From positions 91,424 to 155,423 of the forward strand of contig JAQGHR010000086.1 in NCBI GenBank assembly GCA_028291545.1: a stretch of DNA of 64,000 bases, written 5' to 3'. This document shows, in pieces, positions 55,016 to 62,349 of the stretch (the stretch's first letter is position 1; every line of letters begins with the position of its first letter). The DNA is from Planctomycetota bacterium. GTDB taxonomy: Bacteria; Planctomycetota; Planctomycetia; Isosphaerales; Isosphaeraceae. The notes beneath the pieces were generated by a model. That model did no database searches. It was not told the origin of the DNA and saw only the letters and a list, made by a program, of their open reading frames with translations. The translations under genes and the position numbers were made by a program.

Positions 55016-55453
55016 TCAATTCTTCGGCGTCGTCACCCGATCTGTCGAAGCGGTTCCGTATAACCAGTCTCGGCCCCGCTGAGTCGAGATGAGCAGATAG
55101 TACGAGGCGACAATCACGAGGAACCCGGCGTAGAGGCGCTTGAGCGTCATGTCGGACACGCCGGTGGTGATTTTCTGCCCCAGATACGCGCCAAGGAAGA
55201 GCCCTACGGCGATCAAGAGGCCGTAATCGAGCCTGGCGTTTCCTTCCCTGTAATAGCCTATCACCGCGAGCAACCCGACCGGCAGCAGCAAGGCAAACAA
55301 GGACGTGCCCGTGGCCGCCTTCTGACTGAGCCCGAACAGGATCACGAGCGCGGGAACGATCACCAGGCCGCCGCCGATGCCGAACATTCCGCTAAGAATG
55401 CCCGCGCCGAAGCCCAGGCACAGAATCGCAACAACCGCCGTCGATCCGCTCAA
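55016..55453 (-). CDS. Half-size TauE/SafE-family membrane protein
   Basis: A 145-residue membrane protein, about half the usual TauE length (~250). One TauE repeat is present: GFGAGILSGMFGIGGGLVIVPAL (the characteristic G-rich motif), then GTSLFALLLPVGLLAVIGYY and GAYLGQKI. Such half-size members likely dimerise to form one transporter. The start is TTG at 55453 with GGAAGGAG seven bases upstream; it overlaps the rsmE stop as TTGA. Substrate (sulfite, sulfonate or other anion) unknown. Confidence 0.85.
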   Translation of the reverse strand: MSGSTAVVAILCLGFGAGILSGMFGIGGGLVIVPALVILFGLSQKAATGTSLFALLLPVGLLAVIGYYREGNARLDYGLLIAVGLFLGAYLGQKITTGVSDMTLKRLYAGFLVIVASYYLLISTQRGRDWLYGTASTDRVTTPKN

Positions 55454-56166
55454 GGTGCGTCTCCTTCCCCGCGCGACAAGACAAGACCCGCCCCGACGAT
55501 CGCGGCGGTTTCGACCCGAAGACGCGTGGGCCCGAGTCCCACGAGCGTCCATCCCGCAGTCCTCGCCGCGTTCAGTTCGGCCTCCGTCCAGCCCCCTTCC
55601 GGGCCCACCGCCAGCGACACGGACCCGCCCGATCGCCATCGCGGCCAACTGACTGGCCCGGCCCCACCCGCCTCGGCGAGGAGTCGCACGTCCGAATGAT
55701 CGCGTTCGAACGCTTCAAGACTGGGAATCGGCTCCTCCAGCACCATGAGCCGGTTTCGCCCGCACTGCTTCGAGGCTTCCAGGATCACTCGACGCAGCCT
55801 CTCCATCTTCGCCGATCGTGGATCGACGACCGATCGGGCCGCCTTGAGCGGGATCAGACGGGCGACGCCAACCTCGGTTGCCTTCTCCACGATCCAGTCG
55901 AATCGCTCGCCTTTCGGCACGGCCACCAGAAGGGACAGGCTGACGGAAGTCTCACGATCCGGGACCGGACTACGGGCCTGAAGTCGGACGTGATCTCGTT
56001 CGATCTCCAGGATTTCCGCCTCGACGCAATTCCCACGTCCGTCGAAGACTTCCACGTGATCGCCGATGGCGCGACGCGCGACGCGGGCCAGATGTTTTGC
56101 CTCATCGCCTCGAAGGGTGATGCCACCTCCGGGCGGGATCTCGGCACAGAAAAAACGGTCGGCCAC
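55450..56166 (-). CDS. rsmE: 16S rRNA (uracil1498-N3)-methyltransferase
   Basis: Methylates U1498 in 16S rRNA helix 44. It is 238 residues, against 243 in E. coli. The N-terminal PUA-like domain is followed by the SPOUT (trefoil knot) methyltransferase domain; the SAM-binding motif is LAVGPEGGWTEAEL and the last strand GLGPTRLRVETAAI. A GTG start at 56166 with a GGAGAGG site four to five bases upstream gives the correct family length. Coupled to the TauE-like gene by a TTGA overlap. Confidence 0.93.
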   Translation of the reverse strand: MADRFFCAEIPPGGGITLRGDEAKHLARVARRAIGDHVEVFDGRGNCVEAEILEIERDHVRLQARSPVPDRETSVSLSLLVAVPKGERFDWIVEKATEVGVARLIPLKAARSVVDPRSAKMERLRRVILEASKQCGRNRLMVLEEPIPSLEAFERDHSDVRLLAEAGGAGPVSWPRWRSGGSVSLAVGPEGGWTEAELNAARTAGWTLVGLGPTRLRVETAAIVGAGLVLSRGEGDAP

Positions 56167-56778
56167 CGGACCTCTCCAGTAGGCTGGTCCCCATCGGCAA
56201 AAGGTGCTGGGCCATGATAACCGATCGATAGGGCTGAGGGTCAATTCACTCGTAGCACCCGGGGGGCGCGATCGCCTCGCCACACTCGCGATGTTCGGCG
56301 GTGCCGTCCGGGGTCTGGAGATTCTCACGCCCGTCGTCGTTGAGGATGTGGCGGCCGAGTGCAACGGTCCGGTTGCCGCGTGAGCAAGCGGCCGCGTCTG
56401 GAGGGAGCATGGTCGGGAAACCGGGTCGCTTCGTGGGCCGAATAAAAATCCCCCGGTAGGAATCGAAATCCCTTTTTGCTCGTCTCCGGCAAACCGCCGA
56501 GAGGGCAGCCCGCCCTCGTCAAGGAAATCATCGAGTCGACGGGCGTGTTTGATCGGGAAATCCGTCTTGGCTCCAGATCTCACCGCACGGCGAACCCGGA
56601 GCGTCCGGGATTCGAAATTCCCGATCCGGATGGGTTTGATCGGACCTTCACAGCGGGGCAATGAGGGGAGAGTCCGGAAGCGGTCTGGCGGCTAACCCGT
56701 GGGGCCTGATAGGATCGGGGCTGGTCGCAATGGCGATTTCGGCCTCCGCCGAATCGGCGACGAGGGAATGCTTCCGCG
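56167..56778. other. Intergenic region, 612 bp, with a dispersed repeat
   Basis: Lies between the rsmE start (minus) and the DUF6677-like gene (plus). No gene is supported: several frames remain open but have no recognisable start, ribosome site or domain. It carries copy B of the 31-base repeat at 56441-56471. Confidence 0.55.
56441..56471 (-). repeat. Dispersed repeat, copy B (inverted relative to copy A)
   Basis: Matches copy A (26798-26828) at 27 of 31 positions in reverse orientation. The frame translating to GFRFLPGDFY is open across it on the minus strand. It is upstream of rsmE by about 280 bases. Confidence 0.6.
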
Positions 56779-57315
56779 ATGTCTCGCCAATCGATCCCGC
56801 TCAAGAATCCCTACCTGGCCGCATTCCTGGCCTGGCTCGTGCCCGGGCTGGGGCACTTTTACCAGGGCCGCCGCGGCAAGGGTGTTCTCTATTTCGTCTG
56901 CATCCTCGGCCTTTTTGTCGCCGGCCTGACCATGGGCGGCGGAAAAATCGTCTTCTGGCGGTGGGTCAGCCCCTTCCAGAACTTCGAGGACTTCCGGCTC
57001 TGGTATCTCGCCCAATTCTGGGTCGGCCTCGCCGCCTTCCCCGCCGTGATCCAATCCACGCTCGCCCGATACGGCATGAGCCCGATCCTGGGCGGCTACC
57101 TCGCCGAGCCCGCCCTGCACGTTTTGAACGGGATGCATCGCCAGTACGGGCGGTTCATCGACATCGGCACCGTCTACACCGCCATCGCCGGGCTGCTCAA
57201 CGTGCTCGCCATTTACGACGCCTTTGAAGGCCCCGCCCTCGCCGACGAGCCAGACCCGTCGACGAGCCCCGAGCCGGCAAAACCCGCCTCCCTCGTGCTG
57301 GAGCCCAGCACATGA
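56779..57315 (+). CDS. DUF6677-like membrane protein
   Basis: A 178-residue membrane protein with three or four helices (~12-30, 37-55, 72-95, 130-150). Its N-terminal NPYLAAFLAWLVPGLGHFYQGRRGKG motif is shared with the TM2/DUF6677-type planctomycete proteins. The C-terminus is Pro/Ser-rich. It overlaps the next small gene as ATGA. Role unknown. It is preceded by the 612-base intergenic region. Confidence 0.82.
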   Translation: MSRQSIPLKNPYLAAFLAWLVPGLGHFYQGRRGKGVLYFVCILGLFVAGLTMGGGKIVFWRWVSPFQNFEDFRLWYLAQFWVGLAAFPAVIQSTLARYGMSPILGGYLAEPALHVLNGMHRQYGRFIDIGTVYTAIAGLLNVLAIYDAFEGPALADEPDPSTSPEPAKPASLVLEPST

Positions 57316-57503
57316 ACCCCGCATCCATCAATATCTTCTGGCTCTTATTGCCTCTCGCTGGCGCGATCAGCCTGGTCTACGCCGCGTCTCGCCACGAGAG
57401 CTGGAAGCGGATCTGGTGGCACGCCGCCCGCCTCTCCATGACCATCCTCGGCCTCATGGCGGCGACGACGTTCTTGTTACTCCTACTGCATAGCCGGGGA
57501 TGA
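57312..57503 (+). CDS. Small two-helix membrane protein
   Basis: A 63-residue protein with two helices (~7-23 and 42-59) and a basic loop between (SRHESWKRIWWHAAR). Its ATG overlaps the DUF6677-like stop, so it is co-translated with that gene. The name of the family is unknown to me; the coupling strongly suggests partnership in the membrane. Confidence 0.72.
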   Translation: MNPASINIFWLLLPLAGAISLVYAASRHESWKRIWWHAARLSMTILGLMAATTFLLLLLHSRG

Positions 57504-57605
57504 CGGGATGTCGGCTGGTTCGTCTTGGCGATCGCACTCGGGGGTGTAGTCTGCTCCTCCCAATGCGACTCGTGCCCAGACATCCCATCGGCGACGAGAC
57601 AACGC

Positions 57606-57797
57606 ATGAACTGCGTCGAGTTCGTTCACTGGCAGGACGGGGACGCCTTCCTCGGATATCTGCTCGACTTCCCCGATTACTGGACCCAGGGCGAGTCTTT
57701 GGCAGACCTGAAGGAGCACCTCGCCGACTTGTAACGAGATTTGACTGGCGGGGAGATACCTGGTATCCGCCAGGTCGATGAGTTGGTGATCTCGTGA
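57606..57797 (+). pseudogene. hicB: hicB antitoxin remnant with an internal stop
   Basis: Reads as a HicB-type antitoxin domain (MNCVEFVHWQDGDAFLGYLL through PDYWTQGESLADLKEHLADL) until an in-frame TAA at 57732-57734. After the TAA the same frame continues with 20 codons of typical HicB C-terminal sequence (RDLTGGEIPGIRQVDELVIS) and ends at TGA 57795-57797. In intact relatives the interrupted position is usually Tyr (TAC/TAT), a one-base change. The last base of that TGA is the first base of the hicA start codon, the normal toxin-antitoxin spacing. The shortened product (42 residues) would lack the C-terminal part. Confidence 0.8.
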
Positions 57798-58008
57798 TGC
57801 GGATCGATCTGATCCGTGCTGTCGAGGGGTTGGGTTGTGTCTTGATCCGGCATGGCGGCGGCACGACTGGTATCGGAACCCGGCCATCGGGATGTCCCAG
57901 CCGGTCCCCCGACATAGGGAGATCAAGGAGCATCTGGTGCGGCATATCCCCGCACGCCTCGACAACCCGGCGTCGGACGCGACATCGGGACACAACCCGA
58001 GGGGTTAG
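57797..58008 (+). pseudogene. hicA: hicA toxin remnant with a frameshift
   Basis: The first 21 codons read as HicA (RIDLIRAVEGLGCVLIRHGG), an mRNA interferase fold. Then one base is missing near 57858, after the CATGGCGGCGG. In the +1-shifted frame the family continues: HDWYRNPAIGMSQPVPRHREIKEHLVRHI to a TAG at 58006-58008. This contains the substrate-contacting Pro-rich PVPRHREIK motif. The toxin is therefore inactive unless the frameshift is a sequencing artefact. The last four bases overlap the convergent lptB-like gene. Confidence 0.78.
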
Positions 58009-58832
58009 GCGGAAATTGTCGAGCCCCCGTCCTCCTCATCGATGATCACGTCTCCGGCGGGATTCTTCGGAAGACCGGGTCGTCTCGGGCCGTCCAATAA
58101 ATGCCCGACGTCGAAGCGTTCACCGATGTAGATCTGGCGGACCTCGGGATTATTGAGGATCTCCATGCGGTTGCCGCGGGCGAAGACGCGGCCGGCACTG
58201 ATCACGTAGCAGCGGTCGGTGACTTCCAGGGTCTCGCGGAACTGGTGGTCGGTCATCAGGATGCCGAGTCCGTGTTGCTCGGCGAGGGCACGAACGGCGT
58301 CCTGGATCTCGCCGACCGTCTTGGGATCGATGCCGGCGAAGGGTTCGTCGAGCATGATCAGCTTGGGCTCGGTGATCAGGCAGCGGGCGATTTCCAGGCG
58401 GCGACGCTCACCGCCGGAGACGCGGTTGGCCTTGGTCTTGCGAATGTGCGTCAGGCCGAACTGGGAGAGGAGCTCATCCTGGCGATACTTCCTCGCCTTG
58501 CGGTTCATGCCGGGTCGGGTTTCGAGGATCGCCATCAAGTTGTCTTCGACCGAGAGCTGCTTGAAGACGCTGGAGTCCTGCGCGAGGAACCCCATCCCCC
58601 CCTGGGCTCTCTTGAACATCGGCAGGTTCGTGATGTCCTTGCCGTCGAAAACGACGTTGCCGCCGTCGGCCGCGATCAGGCCGATGGTCATCCGGAAACT
58701 CGTCGTCTTGCCCGCTCCGTTCGGTCCAAGCAGGCCCACGACTTCGCCGGCTTCGACCTCAAAATCCACGCCGCAGACGACCTGGCGCTTGCCGTACCAC
58801 TTCTGAAGATCGTGGGCAACGAGAAGGGGCAT
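58005..58832 (-). CDS. lptB: LptB-type ABC transporter ATP-binding protein
   Basis: A 275-residue ATPase of the LPS-export type (LptB/LivF branch). Walker A is GPNGAGKTTSF, Q-loop MGFLAQDSSVFKQLSVEDNLM, signature VSGGERRRLEIARCL, Walker B IMLDEPFAGIDP, switch His LMTDHQFRET. The sequence after Walker A matches LptB closely (FRMTIGLI). A C-terminal tail of about 35 residues extends beyond the typical 241. The LptF/G permeases are not in this window. Upstream, on the same strand, are the signal peptidase genes. Confidence 0.9.
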   Translation of the reverse strand: MPLLVAHDLQKWYGKRQVVCGVDFEVEAGEVVGLLGPNGAGKTTSFRMTIGLIAADGGNVVFDGKDITNLPMFKRAQGGMGFLAQDSSVFKQLSVEDNLMAILETRPGMNRKARKYRQDELLSQFGLTHIRKTKANRVSGGERRRLEIARCLITEPKLIMLDEPFAGIDPKTVGEIQDAVRALAEQHGLGILMTDHQFRETLEVTDRCYVISAGRVFARGNRMEILNNPEVRQIYIGERFDVGHLLDGPRRPGLPKNPAGDVIIDEEDGGSTISA

Positions 58833-58892
58833 GGGGCTCGTCCTCCGTGACGGGCAGTTCGCAGTTTGCAGAGAAGATCCGACCCGGCCGAA

Positions 58893-60683
58893 CTACCTGA
58901 TCCACTTCATCCGCTCGACATACGGCCGGAACGGGATGCGGAAGTCTCGCCCGAGCTTGATATTGGGCCACATCGGAACGCCGTGGGGCCAGTAGACGAA
59001 AAAGGCCTTGCCGATCAGCAGAGATTCGGGAACTTCCCAGGTCGATCGGTCTTCGGGCTTCGACCACGGCTCGACCCGGATGTCGCGGAGGGTGTCGTAG
59101 TAACCGTGGGCGTCACCCTGCGACCAGCCGCGGCTATCCTTGCTACGGGGGCTGTTGTCGCCCATCATCATGTAGCGGCCGGGCTCGATCGGGTAGTCCT
59201 TCCATTTCAGCTCGCCCAGCACGGCGAATTTGGTCGGGTCCGCCAGCAGGTCAAACGTCTCAGCGATCTTTTTCTCGGGGTCCCCGCTACCGGCGGGCCA
59301 GGGAACGCTGAGCCCCGAATAGTCGGAATATCCAGGGTCCTGGGTATAGTAGATATCCCGTTTCAGGACAAGCCCGGACACCTCAAGGTCGGCGTGTTGG
59401 AACGCGATGGTCACGGGAACCAGGTCGGCCGCAGTCGGGGAAAGATGCTTTTCGGGATCAGTCTCGAACGTGATCCCGTCTCCAAATGGCGTCTTGCCGT
59501 CGACCCAGAGCGTCAGGCGATCATCGACGTTGGCAAAGGCGACGTCGTGCGATTTGCCATCGGCGCGGAGCAGCGTCGGGACCGGGTTGGATAAGGCCTT
59601 GCCATCGCGAGAGAGGATGGCTTCGCCCGTTTCCAGGTCCACCACGCATCGATGGGCGACGCCGCCTTCCACCAATTCCAATCGGACCTTCCCGCCCGTC
59701 CCGGCCTTGGCAAGAAATCTCGCCGAGACGGTCAGGTCGCCGACCCAATGAGGCTGGAACCATCCGCTGGCGTCCGAACGGGCGTCGCTCGTCGCGCCCG
59801 AATTGTAGCCGTAGAAATCGGTGATAAGCGTCGCTCGGGGACCGCCGGGGATGGGCTTTCCCGTCAAGGCCGCCTCCCACTGGGCGGGATCGGGCACGTA
59901 ATTACGATACTGAAGCTCCGACCAGGAATCCTTGCCGCGATCGCCGTTGGTACTCGTCTTGAAAGTACTTGCACCAGTTTCTTTCCAGGCGTCACTCTTT
60001 GCCCCCCACCGATTCCACTCGGGCCGGTCGGCGAACGCCTTGGGTCGGTGCGAGTCGTCCCAGACGAGCTGTTGCATGGCCTGCTGCTGGGGTAACGGCT
60101 TGCGCTGGATTCGGAACGGTTCGTTCGACGACGGCGACTTGGTGAGGATATTTCCGTAGTAAATCCTCAGTAGCTCCCCGGGGAGGCCGATCAGGCGTTT
60201 GATGTAATTGGTCTCGGGTTCCTCGGGATAGTGGAAGACGACCACGTCCCATCGGGCGGGCGCCCGGCCGCCGAGCCAGGGCGGGAGGTTATAGAGGAAC
60301 TTCATGACCAGGATGCGATCGCCCTTGAAACTGGGCAATTCGGAGAGGTTCGTGACCCGGAAACGGCAATTTGGGCAAGTTGCGGAATTGACCATCTGGC
60401 CGGGGCGACCGGCCCGGTTGGTCTCAGCCTCCTCGGCGGCATTCACGGCAAACAGTTCACCGCACTGACGGCAGGTGACTTCCTTGTGCTGGCCGTAAAG
60501 GGTCGGAGCCATCGATCCGGTCGGGATGACGAACGCCTCGGCCTCGAAGCCACGGATCAGGAAGGCGAGGATGAAGGCGACGACGATCTGTTCGACCAGG
60601 TCCCGGCCGGTCTCCTTCTTCCGCCCGGGGGCCTCCGGAGACGCGGCGGTCCTGGTTTTCGGCTTTTCCAGTGTCCGGCTCAT
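58893..60683 (-). CDS. Signal peptidase I with zinc ribbon and jelly-roll insertions (copy 1)
   Basis: A 596-residue S26 signal peptidase (usual length ~250-320). One N-terminal helix (about 30-47) precedes the catalytic Ser57 in IPTGSMAPTL. Directly after it a cysteine pair module is inserted (CRQCGELF ... CPNCRF), then the catalytic Lys in NYIKRLIGLPGE. A ~300-residue insertion follows, part of it a LamG-like jelly roll (VEGGVAHRCVVDLETGEAILSRDGK), before the last family box, MMGDNSPRSKDSRGW. The ATG at 60683 is chosen; upstream frame has no domain. It removes signal peptides outside the membrane. The second copy lies just upstream. Confidence 0.92.
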   Translation of the reverse strand: MSRTLEKPKTRTAASPEAPGRKKETGRDLVEQIVVAFILAFLIRGFEAEAFVIPTGSMAPTLYGQHKEVTCRQCGELFAVNAAEEAETNRAGRPGQMVNSATCPNCRFRVTNLSELPSFKGDRILVMKFLYNLPPWLGGRAPARWDVVVFHYPEEPETNYIKRLIGLPGELLRIYYGNILTKSPSSNEPFRIQRKPLPQQQAMQQLVWDDSHRPKAFADRPEWNRWGAKSDAWKETGASTFKTSTNGDRGKDSWSELQYRNYVPDPAQWEAALTGKPIPGGPRATLITDFYGYNSGATSDARSDASGWFQPHWVGDLTVSARFLAKAGTGGKVRLELVEGGVAHRCVVDLETGEAILSRDGKALSNPVPTLLRADGKSHDVAFANVDDRLTLWVDGKTPFGDGITFETDPEKHLSPTAADLVPVTIAFQHADLEVSGLVLKRDIYYTQDPGYSDYSGLSVPWPAGSGDPEKKIAETFDLLADPTKFAVLGELKWKDYPIEPGRYMMMGDNSPRSKDSRGWSQGDAHGYYDTLRDIRVEPWSKPEDRSTWEVPESLLIGKAFFVYWPHGVPMWPNIKLGRDFRIPFRPYVERMKWIR

Positions 60684-60735
60684 CGGTGAAAAGTCCCCAA
60701 GAAATCCGGGCGCGGGAAAAACGAGGCGGGAAGGT

Positions 60736-62307
60736 TCATCGAATGTACCGGATTTCCCGGGGATCGGGAATCCAATAGAGATCTCGGCCGAAAACTTGGA
60801 GCGGGACGGCCTGACTCGGGAGATGCACCAGGAACGGTTTTCCCAGGAACCGCTCACCCGCCACCACCGGGCTGCCGATCCAGAATCGCGAGTCGTTCGA
60901 GACCGGGCTGTTGTCCCCCAGGACGAAATACTCGTTCACTCCGAGATTATAGGGGACCTCGACCCCGAACGGCCGCCTCGGGGTCTGGGAAAGTGCGTCG
61001 GTGTAGTACACGTCTCGGTCGATGCGGACGTCCTGAATCTCCGCGGAACCGGTGCCGAGAGTTCCGATTGCGACCGGGCTGCTCGTCCAGTTCGGCCTCT
61101 GGGCGACATCGTCGTAGTCGACCGGCGTGAAGGCGAGATTGCCGTCAATCGTGACGGACAGCCGACGGTCAACGATCGCGACCTCGAGGACGTGAGGCTT
61201 CGCGAGATCCGCTTGAAGGGCGGGTACCGATGCGTTCAGGGTCAGCGGAAGGGCCCGACCATTTCGGCGAACGGAGATCGGCTTCGCCGGCCCCACCGGC
61301 AGGTTCACGATGAACCGATCTCCGCCGGAATCAACGCGAACCAGCATGGCCTCGCACCCGGGACCAGCGGCGACCCTCGCAGTGAGCATCAGGTCGTGGA
61401 CGCGATTCTCGCCGGGCACGTCGGCCCCGTTGTACGAGGTATAGTCGCGGATCGGCCCAAAATTGCCACGATCGGCCTGCCAGTGGCGGTATTCGACCCA
61501 GTCGGGCGTGCTCGCCCCCTCGTCGACCGGTCGGAGGAGAAATCGGGAGCCCTCGGCCCGCCAGCCCGTCTGCATCGGCTTGCGAGCATCGCCATGTCGG
61601 AGCACCCAGCGGGGATATCGGGCGATATCCTTCGGCGTGTACTTGTGGTCATAAACCGGGATGCTCATCGCGCGGGCTTCGGCCAGCGTTTTCCTCGCCA
61701 GACGGCCGTTGATGTAGACATCGCCCCCCCAGAGCAGGACCGACTCGCCGGGCAGGCCGACCACGCGCTTGACGTAGGCTTCGGAGAGCTCGGCGGGGTT
61801 CTGGAAGACGGCCACCTCCCACCGCCGTGGAGGTCGCAGGTCGTATAAGAACTTCTGGACAAGCAGCCGGTCGCCCAGGCTATCGGATGTCGGCGCGTTC
61901 TCCAGCTCCGTCTGCCCGCAGTTCGGGCACACGGCGCGACCAATGCGTCCCTGGATGTCCATCCCGAGGGAAAACCGCTTATCACAATTCGGACACAGGA
62001 TGTCCCGGTGCATGCCGAGCAAGGTTGGCGCCATTGACCCGGTAGGGACAATATAAGCCTCGGCAGCAAAAGCTCTTACGACCAGGATTCCAACAATCAA
62101 CACGAGCAGGAATTCGGTCGTGGAGCGAAACGGACTCGGGCGAGTTGGGGAGGGATCATCGGCCACGGCCTCGGGAAACATCGGCCGCAGCACGACGGGA
62201 TCGGGAGTCCCGACGCTCGCCGCCTCCGGTCCGCCCGCTTCGGGTTCGCCTGGCCGATCCTGTTGCATCGTCTCGGGTCCCCGCCAGCGTTCGAGACTCG
62301 TGAGCAT
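60736..62307 (-). CDS. Signal peptidase I with zinc ribbon and jelly-roll insertions (copy 2)
   Basis: A 523-residue paralogue of the downstream signal peptidase. The membrane helix is at about 66-84, catalytic Ser91 in VPTGSMAPTL, a cysteine module (CPNCDKRF ... CPNCGQTE) between it and the Lys region AYVKRVVGLPGE, then a shorter jelly-roll region and FVLGDNSPVSNDSRFW. An ATG at 62268 (MQQDRPG) is an alternative start. It follows the lepA gene on the same strand; lepA and lepB are also neighbours in E. coli. Confidence 0.92.
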   Translation of the reverse strand: MLTSLERWRGPETMQQDRPGEPEAGGPEAASVGTPDPVVLRPMFPEAVADDPSPTRPSPFRSTTEFLLVLIVGILVVRAFAAEAYIVPTGSMAPTLLGMHRDILCPNCDKRFSLGMDIQGRIGRAVCPNCGQTELENAPTSDSLGDRLLVQKFLYDLRPPRRWEVAVFQNPAELSEAYVKRVVGLPGESVLLWGGDVYINGRLARKTLAEARAMSIPVYDHKYTPKDIARYPRWVLRHGDARKPMQTGWRAEGSRFLLRPVDEGASTPDWVEYRHWQADRGNFGPIRDYTSYNGADVPGENRVHDLMLTARVAAGPGCEAMLVRVDSGGDRFIVNLPVGPAKPISVRRNGRALPLTLNASVPALQADLAKPHVLEVAIVDRRLSVTIDGNLAFTPVDYDDVAQRPNWTSSPVAIGTLGTGSAEIQDVRIDRDVYYTDALSQTPRRPFGVEVPYNLGVNEYFVLGDNSPVSNDSRFWIGSPVVAGERFLGKPFLVHLPSQAVPLQVFGRDLYWIPDPREIRYIR

Positions 62308-62349
62308 TCGAGGCGGAGTGGTGGCAAAAGGCGAGATTCCTCGCGGGCA

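Noticed and set aside
57606..57734. A functional 42-residue hicB product
   Set aside because: The frame after the stop codon reads as HicB C-terminus, so this is better called a truncated gene.
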